Source: Eubacterium multiforme
Lineage (GTDB): Bacteria > Bacillota > Clostridia > Clostridiales > Clostridiaceae
Direction: 5' to 3'
NCBI RefSeq assembly: GCF_030813415.1
Contig: NZ_JAUSUF010000005.1
Coordinates: 1-64,000, forward strand
Length of the DNA: 64,000 nucleotides
Position 1 is the first letter of the stretch. Each line of letters starts with the position of its first letter. Of the stretch, positions 8,577-17,223 are shown one piece after another. The notes under the pieces were generated by a model. The model ran no database searches, was not told where the DNA came from, and saw only the letters and a list, made by a program, of their open reading frames with translations. The translations under genes and the position numbers were made by a program.

Positions 8577-11012
8577 ATGGGTAATGGGAGATTTACAGAA
8601 AGGGTTCAGACTGTAATACTAGAGGGTAAAAAAGAGTCATGCAACTTTAAACATGGATATATTGGTACAGAGCATATACTTCTTGGAATACTAAAAGAAG
8701 GAGGATATGCCGCACAAATTTTAAATAAATATAATATAAATGATAATAATATAAGAGAAAAAATAGAGCTTTATTTAGGTTATGGAGATGTGGATGTAAC
8801 ATTATTAGAGTTGTTATTAACTCCAAGAACTAAAAATCTTTTAGATAGAAGCTTTAAAGAAGCAAAAAATTATAATCATGAATATATAACTCCAGAGCAT
8901 ATACTATTATCTCTTCTTAAAGAAGCTGATGGAGTTGCATATACAATATTATTACAAACAGAAGTAAATATACAGGAAATATTAAATGATATAAATATAT
9001 TTTTACAAAGTAAAGAAGATGAAAATTTTTCTAAATATGAAGAAGATGAAAAAGTTTATGAAAAAATGTCAGTACTAAATCAATATAGTGTTAATATGAC
9101 CAAGCTTGCAAAGGAAGGTAAGTTTGATCCTGTTATAGGAAGAGATAAAGAAACACAAAGAGTTTTAGAAATACTTTGTAGGAGAGTAAAAAATAATCCA
9201 TGTTTAATTGGAGAGCCAGGAGTTGGGAAGACAGCTGTTATTGAAGGATTAGCTCAAAGAATAGTAGCTGGAAATATACCAGAAATACTTAAAGAAAAAC
9301 AAATATTTTCTTTAGATCTTACAAATATTATTGCGGGAGCAAAATATAGAGGGGAATTTGAGGATAGATTAAAGAAAATAGTTGAAGAAATAAAAGGGAA
9401 TAAAGATATAATTTTATTTATAGATGAAATCCATATGATAATTGGAGCTGGAGGAGCAGAAGGTGCAATTGATGCCTCAAACATATTAAAACCATCCCTT
9501 GCAAGGGGAGATATTCAGTGTATAGGGGCTACAACAATAGATGAATATAGAAAGCATATAGAAAAAGATTTAGCGCTAGAGAGAAGATTTCAACCTATAA
9601 ACGTTGGAGAGCCAAATAAGGAAGAAACATTAAAAATTTTAATGGGACTAAGGGATAAATATGAAGCTCATCACAAAATAAAAATATCAGATGAAGCTCT
9701 TAAAACAGCAGTATATATGGGTGAAAGATATATAGTAAATAGATTTATGCCTGATAAAGCAATAGATTTAATAGATGAAGCCTCAGCTAAAATTAGAATA
9801 GAAACTGTTATAAATCCTCCAGAAGTTAAGGAGTTAGAAGAAAAAATAAAATTAGTAATAGAAGAAAAGGAAGAGGCTATAAAAATTCAAGAATTTGAAA
9901 AGGCAGCAACCTTTAGAGATAAAGAAATAAAATTACAAGAGGAATTAAAAAATAGATTAAATAATTGGAATAATAATTTAGAAAATACATTAATAGTTGG
10001 TTCTGATGATATAGCTAAAGTTATTTCTAGCTGGACCAATATACCAGTTGAAAAACTTACTGAAAAGGAAAGTGAAAAATTACTTAAGCTAGAAGAGAGA
10101 CTTCATGAAAGGGTAATTGGTCAAAGTGAAGCAGTATCATCAATTGCTAGAGCAATAAGAAGAGCTAGAGTAGGACTTCAAGATCCTAACAGACCAATTG
10201 GAAGCTTTATATTTCTAGGTCCAACAGGGGTTGGCAAAACAGAGCTTTGCAAGGCTCTTGCAGAATCAATTTTTGGTGATGAAAATAATATGATTAGAAT
10301 TGATATGTCAGAATATATGGAAAAACATGCTGTCTCTAAATTAATGGGAGCACCTCCAGGTTATATTGGATATGATGAAGGAGGTCAATTAACAGAGGCT
10401 ATAAGAAGAAAACCATATTCAGTTGTTTTATTAGATGAAATTGAAAAGGCTCATCCTGATGTATTTAATATATTACTTCAAATATTAGAAGATGGAAGAT
10501 TGACAGATGGGAAGGGAAAGGTTGTTAACTTTAAAAATACTATAATAATAATGACATCTAACATAGGAGCAGAAAAAATTTATAAACAAAGAAATGTAGG
10601 GTTTTTAATTAATAATGACAAAGACTTTGGATATAATTTTATGAAAGAGAATATGTTAGAAGAATTAAGAAAAAGTTTTAAACCTGAATTTTTAAATAGA
10701 GTAGATGATACTATTGTATTTCATAAATTAAATAGGGATAGTATGAAAGAAATATTGGATATTATGCTTAAAGAAATGAAACTTAGATTAAGAAATAGCA
10801 ATATTGATATAAGTTTTGATGAAGAGATAAAGGAATATTTATTAGATAAGTGCAAAATAAGTGATTATGGAGCAAGACCTTTTAGAAGAATAATTACAAA
10901 AGAAATTGAAGATAAATTAAGTGAAGAAATATTAAAGGGTAATATAGTAAAAGATAAATATTTAGAAGTTTTTATAAAAGAACAATGTATAAAATTTAAG
11001 AATATAAGTTAA
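8577..11012 (+). CDS. clpC: ATP-dependent Clp protease ATPase subunit ClpC
   Basis: An AAA+ unfoldase that feeds proteins to ClpP, 811 residues. Order of domains: two Clp-N repeats (about 5-75 and 80-145), AAA-1 with Walker A GEPGVGKT at 212-219 and FIDEIHMI at about 281, the UVR-containing coiled-coil middle domain (about 415-460), AAA-2 with GPTGVGKT at 548-555 and [12 protein letters not shown], then the C-terminal D2-small domain. The middle domain marks it as ClpC rather than ClpA or ClpB. It follows ctsR directly and has AAGGAGG upstream. A weak terminator follows it. Confidence 0.96.
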   Translation: MGNGRFTERVQTVILEGKKESCNFKHGYIGTEHILLGILKEGGYAAQILNKYNINDNNIREKIELYLGYGDVDVTLLELLLTPRTKNLLDRSFKEAKNYNHEYITPEHILLSLLKEADGVAYTILLQTEVNIQEILNDINIFLQSKEDENFSKYEEDEKVYEKMSVLNQYSVNMTKLAKEGKFDPVIGRDKETQRVLEILCRRVKNNPCLIGEPGVGKTAVIEGLAQRIVAGNIPEILKEKQIFSLDLTNIIAGAKYRGEFEDRLKKIVEEIKGNKDIILFIDEIHMIIGAGGAEGAIDASNILKPSLARGDIQCIGATTIDEYRKHIEKDLALERRFQPINVGEPNKEETLKILMGLRDKYEAHHKIKISDEALKTAVYMGERYIVNRFMPDKAIDLIDEASAKIRIETVINPPEVKELEEKIKLVIEEKEEAIKIQEFEKAATFRDKEIKLQEELKNRLNNWNNNLENTLIVGSDDIAKVISSWTNIPVEKLTEKESEKLLKLEERLHERVIGQSEAVSSIARAIRRARVGLQDPNRPIGSFIFLGPTGVGKTELCKALAESIFGDENNMIRIDMSEYMEKHAVSKLMGAPPGYIGYDEGGQLTEAIRRKPYSVVLLDEIEKAHPDVFNILLQILEDGRLTDGKGKVVNFKNTIIIMTSNIGAEKIYKQRNVGFLINNDKDFGYNFMKENMLEELRKSFKPEFLNRVDDTIVFHKLNRDSMKEILDIMLKEMKLRLRNSNIDISFDEEIKEYLLDKCKISDYGARPFRRIITKEIEDKLSEEILKGNIVKDKYLEVFIKEQCIKFKNIS

Positions 11013-11017
11013 GTTAT

Positions 11018-11046
11018 AAAGGGGGTATTAGTTTTATACTCCCTTT
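11018..11046 (+). terminator. Possible weak terminator after clpC
   Basis: The arms AAAGGGGGTAT and ATACTCCCTTT pair with one G-T wobble. No clear T-run follows, so termination is probably partial. Confidence 0.45.
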
Positions 11047-11085
11047 AAATGTTTCTTAAAAATAATTATTACATAAAATATATTG

Positions 11086-11113
11086 TTGAAATGAATTTAT
11101 ATAGTGATATAAT
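11086..11113 (+). promoter_or_regulatory. Promoter of trxB
   Basis: TTGAAA (11086-11091), a 16-bp spacer, and TATAAT (11108-11113). It places the transcript start near 11120, downstream of the in-frame upstream start codons of trxB, and so supports the start at 11163. Confidence 0.72.
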
Positions 11114-11133
11114 AAAAACAAATATAAAAGATA

Positions 11134-11150
11134 TACCCCGTGGGGGTAAG
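11134..11150 (+). promoter_or_regulatory. Candidate CsoR/CstR-type operator in the trxB leader
   Basis: TACCCC-GTG-GGGGTA, a perfect G/C-tract dyad in very AT-rich surroundings, lies between the trxB transcript start and its ribosome binding site. Operators of the CsoR/CstR/RcnR family have this TACCC...GGGTA form. No such regulator gene is in the window. Confidence 0.45.
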
Positions 11151-11162
11151 GAGGCGGAAATA

Positions 11163-12098
11163 ATGTCAAAGGAAGTAAAAGAAATTGATTTAATTATAGT
11201 TGGTGGAGGACCAGCTGGTTTAACTGCAGCTATATATGCATCAAGAGCAAGACTTAACATGTTATTATTAGAAGATAAAGTTATGGGTGGTCAAGTTAGA
11301 AACAGTTATTTAGTAGAGAATTACCCAGGCTTTAGAGAAATAGCTGGTGCAGAACTTGCAGATCGTATGCAAAAACAAGCTGAGGAGTTAGGAGCTACAA
11401 TTGAAGAGTTTGATGTTATAGAAAAAGTTAAATTTAACGAAGAAGAAAAAATAATAGAAACTGAAGAGTTTATATATAAACCAAAGGCAGTAATAATTGC
11501 AACAGGAGCATCACCAAAGAAGTTACCAATAAAAAATGAAGAGAAATTCTCTGGAAAGGGAGTTCATTATTGTGCAGTATGTGATGGTGCAATGTATCAA
11601 GATAAGATTGTTGGTATAGTTGGTGGAGGAAACACAGCTTTAGAAGAAGCAATATTTTTAACAAATTTTGCAAAGAAAGTTTATTTAATTAGAAGATATG
11701 ACTATTTTAGAGGAGAGCAAAGTGTATTAGAGGATGTTGAAAAGAATGAAAAGATAGAAATTCTTTATAATGAAGATTTAATAGCTGTTGATGGAGGAGA
11801 CTTTGTAGAAAAAGGAATAATAAAGAATACATTAACAGGTGAAGAAAAAGAATTAAAATTAGATGCTGTTTTTGGTTCAATAGGTAATACACCAATGGTA
11901 AGCTTATTTAAAGAATATATAGAGGTAACTAAAGGTGGATATATAGTTACAGATGAGCATATGAGAACAAATGTACCAGGAGTTTATGCTGTTGGTGATG
12001 TAAGGGAAAAGGAATATAGACAAATTACAACAGCAGTTGCTGATGGAACAATAGCAGCATTAGAAGCAGAAAAGTATGTAAAGAAAATTAATAGATAA
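11163..12098 (+). CDS. trxB: Thioredoxin reductase
   Basis: An FAD/NADPH enzyme that reduces thioredoxin or glutaredoxin-like partners, 311 residues. The FAD motif GGGPAGL is at 14-20, the redox-active CAVC at 137-140, the NADPH motif GGGNTALEE at about 154, and the second FAD motif GVYAVGDVR near the C-terminus. An in-frame opening extends 114 nt upstream, but that region holds the promoter and operator. TAAGGAGG before the ATG at 11163 decides the start. A glutaredoxin-like gene follows 13 nt later, a likely redox pair. Confidence 0.95.
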   Translation: MSKEVKEIDLIIVGGGPAGLTAAIYASRARLNMLLLEDKVMGGQVRNSYLVENYPGFREIAGAELADRMQKQAEELGATIEEFDVIEKVKFNEEEKIIETEEFIYKPKAVIIATGASPKKLPIKNEEKFSGKGVHYCAVCDGAMYQDKIVGIVGGGNTALEEAIFLTNFAKKVYLIRRYDYFRGEQSVLEDVEKNEKIEILYNEDLIAVDGGDFVEKGIIKNTLTGEEKELKLDAVFGSIGNTPMVSLFKEYIEVTKGGYIVTDEHMRTNVPGVYAVGDVREKEYRQITTAVADGTIAALEAEKYVKKINR

Positions 12099-12111
12099 GG
12101 TGGGATAAATT

Positions 12112-12336
12112 ATGGTAAAGATATATTCAACATCATGGTGTCCATCATGTGTTAAGGCTAAAAAATATTTAAATATGAAGGGGATAGATTTTGAAGAAAT
12201 AAATGTTGCTGATAAACATGAAGATAGAAATGAAGTTCAAAAGGTATCAGGACAAAGAACTGTTCCAGTATTAGATATTGATGGCAAGATTATTGTTGGA
12301 TTTGATAAAAAAGCTATAGACGAAGCTTTAAAATAA
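12112..12336 (+). CDS. Glutaredoxin-like protein (CPSC)
   Basis: 74 residues, thioredoxin fold, active site C10-PS-C13, and the cis-proline motif TVPVLDIDGKIIVGFD. It is closest to the small NrdH/YruB-type glutaredoxins that clostridia use in place of glutathione systems; it is probably reduced by the TrxB encoded just upstream. Convergent with a second glutaredoxin at 12393-12623, from which it is separated by a bidirectional terminator. Confidence 0.93.
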   Translation: MVKIYSTSWCPSCVKAKKYLNMKGIDFEEINVADKHEDRNEVQKVSGQRTVPVLDIDGKIIVGFDKKAIDEALK

Positions 12337-12346
12337 ATTAATTTAA

Positions 12347-12382
12347 AAAAGTCCTATTACGAATTCGTAATAGGACTTTTTA
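12347..12382. terminator. Bidirectional terminator between two convergent glutaredoxin genes
   Basis: A perfect 34-nt palindrome (12347-12380) built on AAAAGTCCTATTACGAA and its complement. It has a T-run on both strands, so it serves both convergent genes. Confidence 0.95.
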
Positions 12383-12392
12383 ATACTTTAAA

Positions 12393-12623
12393 TTAAGCAT
12401 TAGCTAATGCTTTATCAATTGCAGGTTTATCAAAACCTACTATGATTGTTCCGTTTATATCAAGAACTGGAACACCCATTTGTTTTGATTTCTTAAGCAT
12501 TTCTTCTCTAGCATTCATATCTTCTTGTACATTTAAAGAAGTGAATTCTACGCCTTTCTTTGTTAAATAATCCTTTGCTTTTACACACCAAGGGCATGAA
12601 TTAGTTGTATATACTTTTATCAT
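12393..12623 (-). CDS. Glutaredoxin-like protein (CPWC)
   Basis: 76 residues, thioredoxin fold with C10-PW-C13 and the cis-proline motif GVPVLDINGTIIVGFDKPAID. It is clearly paralogous to the CPSC protein encoded convergently at 12112-12336. The dipeptide between the cysteines differs (PW here, PS there), which usually changes redox potential or partner. GGAGGT precedes the ATG. The upstream region carries a 21-nt A/T palindrome. Confidence 0.92.
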   Translation of the reverse strand: MIKVYTTNSCPWCVKAKDYLTKKGVEFTSLNVQEDMNAREEMLKKSKQMGVPVLDINGTIIVGFDKPAIDKALANA

Positions 12624-12763
12624 AATTTTTACCTCCTAAATAATAATAATAATTATTATTAAATATCTTTTTTTCAATTTTACCTTAAATAAATATGAAA
12701 TTCAAGGACGTTAGTGTGTATAATGTGTAACATTTAAATGATGATGAAATAATATACAGTATA

Positions 12764-12931
12764 TTATTTTATTATATCTTTGTTGTCTAAATTTGAATTT
12801 AAAATAAAATTACTCACATCTCCATCTAAAATGGAATTTGAAAATGTCTCACTTACATTAATTTGATTAGTATCTTTTATAGTGTTTTTAGGGGTTACAA
12901 TAGTATTAACAAGTTTTGTTTTATCAATCAT
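12764..12931 (-). CDS. Small protein of 55 residues, unknown
   Basis: Reading the minus strand from ATG at 12931 gives 55 codons to a TAA at 12764. AAAGGAG lies about 11 nt upstream, slightly long but usable. The peptide starts MIDKTKLVNTIVTPKNTIKD and is rich in Asn, Ile and Thr with no cysteine, membrane segment or motif I know. It sits alone in the gap between the second glutaredoxin and nagR. It could be a genuine small protein or a chance opening in AT-rich DNA. Confidence 0.5.
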   Translation of the reverse strand: MIDKTKLVNTIVTPKNTIKDTNQINVSETFSNSILDGDVSNFILNSNLDNKDIIK

Positions 12932-13008
12932 AGTACCATCATCTCCTTTTAAACTGTATAATTATTATTTGTATAAAAGAAAATTATTATGCTAAAAATA
13001 AAATTAAA

Positions 13009-13037
13009 TTGTATAGTGGTCTAGACAACTATATATT
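13009..13037 (+). promoter_or_regulatory. nagR-nagB promoter with embedded NagR operator
   Basis: TTGTAT (13009-13014), a 17-bp spacer and TATATT (13032-13037). Between and over these lies a 20-bp dyad, ATAGTGGTCTAGACAACTAT (13013-13032), with one mismatch. It contains TGGTCTAGAC, the core of DasR/NagR (GntR/HutC) operators. Binding there would block the promoter of the regulator's own operon. Confidence 0.85.
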
Positions 13038-13069
13038 ACGGGTATATAATTAATTAAGGAGGAACAGAT

Positions 13070-13792
13070 ATGATAGATAAAAATAGTCCAATTCCAGTTT
13101 ATTTTCAATTAAAGGAGGATATCTTAGATAAAATTTCACAAGGTTATTGGAAGGTGGGAGACTGCATAAATAGTGAAAGGGAACTTTCAGAACAGTATGG
13201 AGTTAGCAGAATGACAATAAGACAAGCCTTAGGGGAATTAGTTCAAGATGGAGTTTTAGTAAGAGAAAAGGGAAAAGGTACATTTGTCTGTGAACCCAAA
13301 GTAAAGCAACAGGATGTAATGAGTTTTACTGATATGATTGAAAGCTCAGGAGGAAAACTTGAAACAGAAATTTTAGAGTTTGAAATTATAGATACTCCAT
13401 GTGAGTTACTAGACATATTAAAAGATGAAAAAGTATATAGAATAAACAGAATGAGAAAAGTTGATGGGGAATGTATAGCAAATGAAATTGTACATATATC
13501 ACCTAAAATATGTGGAGATATAACAGAGGAATCATTAAAAGGTTCATTATTTAAAATTATAGAGAAGAATGGACATTTTATAAATCATTCAGAATCATCA
13601 ATAAGTGCAATTGTTATGGACGATTTTTATAAGAAGTTATTTAGGGTAAATAGAGTACTTCCTTTAATTAGAACCTTTGGAACTACTTTAGACGAAAATA
13701 ATAATATACTTTTTGTAGAGGAGTCTATTTATAGATCAGATAAATATATTTTACAAGTAAATATATCAAGGCGAGAGGGGAAATTAAAGTGA
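13070..13792 (+). CDS. nagR: GntR/HutC-family repressor, likely NagR
   Basis: 240 residues: an N-terminal GntR winged helix (about 5-75, with SERELSEQYGVSRMTIRQAL) and a C-terminal UTRA ligand domain (about 85-235). Homologues (NagR/YvoA, DasR) bind glucosamine-6-P or GlcNAc-6-P and control amino-sugar genes. The stop codon overlaps the start of nagB, and a matching operator sits in its promoter, which together make this assignment firm. AAGGAGGA precedes the ATG. Confidence 0.9.
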   Translation: MIDKNSPIPVYFQLKEDILDKISQGYWKVGDCINSERELSEQYGVSRMTIRQALGELVQDGVLVREKGKGTFVCEPKVKQQDVMSFTDMIESSGGKLETEILEFEIIDTPCELLDILKDEKVYRINRMRKVDGECIANEIVHISPKICGDITEESLKGSLFKIIEKNGHFINHSESSISAIVMDDFYKKLFRVNRVLPLIRTFGTTLDENNNILFVEESIYRSDKYILQVNISRREGKLK

Positions 13793-14517
13793 AGCTAGTA
13801 TTAGTTAAAAATTATGATGAGATGAGTAAGGTTTCAGCAGACCTAATGGTAGAAGTAATTAATAAAAAACCAGATGCAGTTTTAGGACTTGCAACAGGTG
13901 GAACACCAATAGGAATGTATAAAAATTTAATAAAGATGAACGAAGAAGGAAAAGTTGATTTTAGCAAGGTAACAACAGTAAACCTTGATGAATATATAGG
14001 ACTTCCAGGAACTCATGAGCAAAGCTATAGATTTTTTATGAATAAGAATCTTTTTGACCATATAAATATAAATAAAGAAAATACTTATGTTCCAAATGGA
14101 TTAGCAGAAGATATTGAAGCTGAAGGAAAGGCTTATGATGAAAAAATAGATTCTTTAGGTGGAACAGATATTCAATTATTAGGTGTTGGTAACAATGGAC
14201 ATATAGCTTTTAATGAACCAGATTCATGTTTAATTGCAGGAACTCATCTTACAGGTTTAACTAAGAGCACAATTGAAGCAAATTCAAGATTTTTTGATTC
14301 AATGGATGAAGTTCCAAAGACAGCCATAACAATGGGACTTGGACAAATAATGAAATCAAAAAAGATATTGCTAGTGGCTAGTGGAGATAGTAAAGCAGAG
14401 GCAATGAAGGAATTATTTAGTGGAAAAATAACAACTAATTGTCCTGTAACAATGCTTAATATGCATAGAGATGTTACAGTAGTAGTTGATGAAGAAGCTG
14501 CAAAACTAATAAAATAA
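13789..14517 (+). CDS. nagB: Glucosamine-6-phosphate deaminase
   Basis: Converts glucosamine-6-P to fructose-6-P and ammonia, the entry of amino sugars into glycolysis. 242 residues. Visible motifs: LGLATGGTP (about 32-40), the catalytic Asp in VNLDEYIGL (about D67), and GVGNNGHIAFNEP (about 132-144) with His138 and Glu143. The Asp of the E. coli GNDGH is Asn here, as in many Gram-positive enzymes. The start is GTG, overlapping nagR by 4 nt, so the two are translationally coupled. nagA is not in the window. Confidence 0.96.
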   Translation: MKLVLVKNYDEMSKVSADLMVEVINKKPDAVLGLATGGTPIGMYKNLIKMNEEGKVDFSKVTTVNLDEYIGLPGTHEQSYRFFMNKNLFDHININKENTYVPNGLAEDIEAEGKAYDEKIDSLGGTDIQLLGVGNNGHIAFNEPDSCLIAGTHLTGLTKSTIEANSRFFDSMDEVPKTAITMGLGQIMKSKKILLVASGDSKAEAMKELFSGKITTNCPVTMLNMHRDVTVVVDEEAAKLIK

Positions 14518-14552
14518 GTTAAATAAATTAATTAAAATAAAGCTTAACCCAG

Positions 14553-14588
14553 AAAAAGGAATTATCATTAATTTGATGATTCCTTTTT
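14553..14588 (+). terminator. Terminator after nagB
   Basis: The arms AAAAAGGAATTATCA and TGATGATTCCTTTTT pair with one mismatch, the second arm running into its own T-run. Confidence 0.85.
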
Positions 14589-14708
14589 GCATTAGTTAAA
14601 GATTATAAAAAATAAGTTAATAATGTTATATTAATATGATTGTATGGTATTATAATATAGATAGAATATAAGTTTAGACTAATTTATAAAAAGAGTGAGG
14701 GTGTTTTT

Positions 14709-16076
14709 GTGGCTAAGGTGAAATCAATATTTATTTGCCAAGAATGTGGTTATGAATCTGCAAAATGGCTTGGAAAATGTCCATCTTGTAATGAATGGAA
14801 TACATTTGTTGAAGAAGTAAGAGATAATAAGGTTCAAATAAAAAATGATATAGTAAAAAAATTAGATCCTAAAAATATGCCTAAAAGCATCAGCAATATT
14901 AAATCTGGAGAGAAAGAGAGATATAATACTGGAATAGATGAATTAAACAGGGTTTTAGGTGGAGGATTAGTTAAAGGTTCTTTAACATTAATTTCAGGAG
15001 ACCCTGGTATAGGAAAATCTACATTATTACTTCAAACTGCAAATAATATTGCAAAAAAGTATGGGAAAGTATTATATGTTTCTGGAGAAGAATCAGAGGA
15101 ACAGATAAAAATAAGAGGAGATAGATTAGGTGTAACTTCAAATGATTTATATATTGTTTCAGAAACTAATCTAGATACAATAGAAGTTTATATAGATGAA
15201 TTAGAGCCTAAGTTTGTAATAATAGATTCAATTCAAACAATATACAAAGAAGGGGTAACCTCGGCACCTGGTAGTGTATCTCAGGTAAAGGAATGTTCTA
15301 ATCAAATAATGAGAATTGGAAAGAAAAGAAATATACCTTTATTTATAGTGGCCCATGTAACAAAGCAGGGTGAACTTGCAGGGCCAAGAGTGCTAGAGCA
15401 TATGGTAGATACAGTTCTTTATTTCGAAGGGGAAAGAACTGAGGAATTTAGAATTTTGCGAACTATGAAAAATAGATTTGGAACAACAAGTGAAATTGGT
15501 GTTTTTGAAATGAGACAAGAAGGATTGGTTGAAATATATGATCCATCAAGTATTTTCCTTGAGGATACAACTTTTAATCAAGAAGGTTCAGTTGTAATTG
15601 GAATTATGGAAGGAACAAGACCAATACTTGTAGAAATTCAGGCATTAGTTACAGAGACAAAGGCTGTAATGCCAAGGAGAACTGCTGTTGGTATTGATAA
15701 CCAAAGGTTAAGTTTAATACTTGCTGTACTAGAAAAGAAACTAAGGATTCCATTTTATAATCATGATGTATATGTAAATGTAGTAGGTGGATTAAACTTA
15801 GATGGTACAACAGCTGATTTAGGCCTTGCAATAGCACTGCTTTCAAGTATAAAGGGGAAGGGAATTAAACTTCCAAAGGTACTTGTAACAGGGGAGGTTG
15901 GATTAACTGGAGAGATAAGACCAATATCATCTGTAGATAGACTTGTAAATGAGGCAGAAAAGATGGGATTTGAATATACAATAATCCCAAATAGAAATAG
16001 AGAAAAAGTAGCAAATAAGACAATTAAAATTATAGGTGTTAGCAACATAAGGGAAGCGATAAGTAAGATATTCTAG
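14709..16076 (+). CDS. radA: DNA repair protein RadA
   Basis: A RecA-like helicase that aids branch migration in recombinational repair, 455 residues. The N-terminal zinc finger has C10-x2-C13 and C24-x2-C27, the ATPase core has Walker A GDPGIGKST (about 97-105) and the RadA-specific KNRFG motif, and the C-terminal Lon-protease-like domain ends the chain. The start is GTG. disA follows 16 nt later, the usual Firmicutes pairing. Confidence 0.96.
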   Translation: MAKVKSIFICQECGYESAKWLGKCPSCNEWNTFVEEVRDNKVQIKNDIVKKLDPKNMPKSISNIKSGEKERYNTGIDELNRVLGGGLVKGSLTLISGDPGIGKSTLLLQTANNIAKKYGKVLYVSGEESEEQIKIRGDRLGVTSNDLYIVSETNLDTIEVYIDELEPKFVIIDSIQTIYKEGVTSAPGSVSQVKECSNQIMRIGKKRNIPLFIVAHVTKQGELAGPRVLEHMVDTVLYFEGERTEEFRILRTMKNRFGTTSEIGVFEMRQEGLVEIYDPSSIFLEDTTFNQEGSVVIGIMEGTRPILVEIQALVTETKAVMPRRTAVGIDNQRLSLILAVLEKKLRIPFYNHDVYVNVVGGLNLDGTTADLGLAIALLSSIKGKGIKLPKVLVTGEVGLTGEIRPISSVDRLVNEAEKMGFEYTIIPNRNREKVANKTIKIIGVSNIREAISKIF

Positions 16077-16092
16077 GAGAATAGGTGAGTGA

Positions 16093-17157
16093 ATGAGATT
16101 AGAAAGAGATATTGAAATAAAAAACATATTAAAAATAATGTGCCCAGGAACTCAACTAAGGGAAGGACTTGAAAATATTTTAAGGGCTAAAACAGGGGGA
16201 CTAATAGTTTTAGGCGATAGTGATGAGGTTATGGATATAGTAGATGGAGGATTTACTATTAATTCAGAATATTCTCCAGCTTATGTATATGAACTTGCAA
16301 AAATGGATGGGGCAATTGTAATAAGTGAAGATTTAAAGAAAATAGTGCGTGCAAATGCACAATTAGTACCAAGTGCATCAATACCAACCTTTGAAACTGG
16401 AACAAGACATAGGACAGCGCAGAGGGTTGCAAGGGAAACTGGAAATATTGTTGTTGCTATATCTCAAAGAAGAAATATAATTACAGTTTACAAAGGTGAA
16501 TTGAAATATGTATTAAGAGAAAGCAGCGTAATTCTTGGAAGAGCAAATCAGGCAGTTCAAACACTAGAAAAATATGTTTCAGTCCTTGAGAGGGTAATAA
16601 ACAATTTGAATTTATTAGAATTTCAAGATTTAACAACTCTTTTTGATGTTGTAACTGCAGTTCAAAGAACGGAAATGGTTATGAGAATTGTAGAAGAAAT
16701 AAGGATATATATTTTAGAACTTGGAAATGAGGGAAGACTTATTTCAATGCAATTAAATGAACTTATAAGACATATAGAAAGAGATGGAATTTATTTAATA
16801 AGAGATTATATTAATCCAGAGAGAGACTATGAAGAAATATATGAAGATATTCAAAATTTAACTTCAAAGGAACTTATAGATTTAGAGGCTATTGCTAGGG
16901 TTTTAGGATATGGATATGCACCTCTTGCAGATACATTAATATCACCTAAAGGATATAGAATGCTTAGTAAAATACCTAGGATACCATCAACTGTTAGAGA
17001 TAATTTAATAAATCATTTTGAAGACTTCAATGGAATAATTGCAGCTGATATAGATGATTTAGATAAGGTAGAAGGTATTGGAGAAGCTAGAGCAAAGGCA
17101 ATAAAAAATGGATTAAGAAGAATAAATGATCAAATTTCTTTAAAAGCGGAATTATAA
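16093..17157 (+). CDS. disA: DNA integrity scanning protein DisA, diadenylate cyclase
   Basis: Makes cyclic di-AMP from two ATP, and scans DNA for branched structures, slowing sporulation when damage is met. 354 residues: DAC domain (about 1-145) with DGA at 72-74 and RHRTAQR at about 105-111, a helical spine, and a C-terminal helix-hairpin-helix DNA-binding domain ([16 protein letters not shown]). It follows radA. The c-di-AMP receptor DarA is encoded about 12 kb upstream. Confidence 0.97.
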   Translation: MRLERDIEIKNILKIMCPGTQLREGLENILRAKTGGLIVLGDSDEVMDIVDGGFTINSEYSPAYVYELAKMDGAIVISEDLKKIVRANAQLVPSASIPTFETGTRHRTAQRVARETGNIVVAISQRRNIITVYKGELKYVLRESSVILGRANQAVQTLEKYVSVLERVINNLNLLEFQDLTTLFDVVTAVQRTEMVMRIVEEIRIYILELGNEGRLISMQLNELIRHIERDGIYLIRDYINPERDYEEIYEDIQNLTSKELIDLEAIARVLGYGYAPLADTLISPKGYRMLSKIPRIPSTVRDNLINHFEDFNGIIAADIDDLDKVEGIGEARAKAIKNGLRRINDQISLKAEL

Positions 17158-17167
17158 AATTAATAAA

Positions 17168-17206
17168 AGCGGATTCTATTAATAAGTTATATAGAATCCG
17201 CTATTT
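17168..17206. terminator. Terminator between disA and a convergent gene
   Basis: The 12-bp stem AGCGGATTCTAT / ATAGAATCCGCT with an 11-nt loop. A short T/A tail follows on both sides, so it may serve both strands. Confidence 0.82.
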
Positions 17207-17223
17207 ATTTATCATTTATGTTA

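Noticed and set aside
11049-11162. N-terminal extension of thioredoxin reductase
   Set aside because: It would cover the promoter and operator; homologues begin at the chosen ATG.
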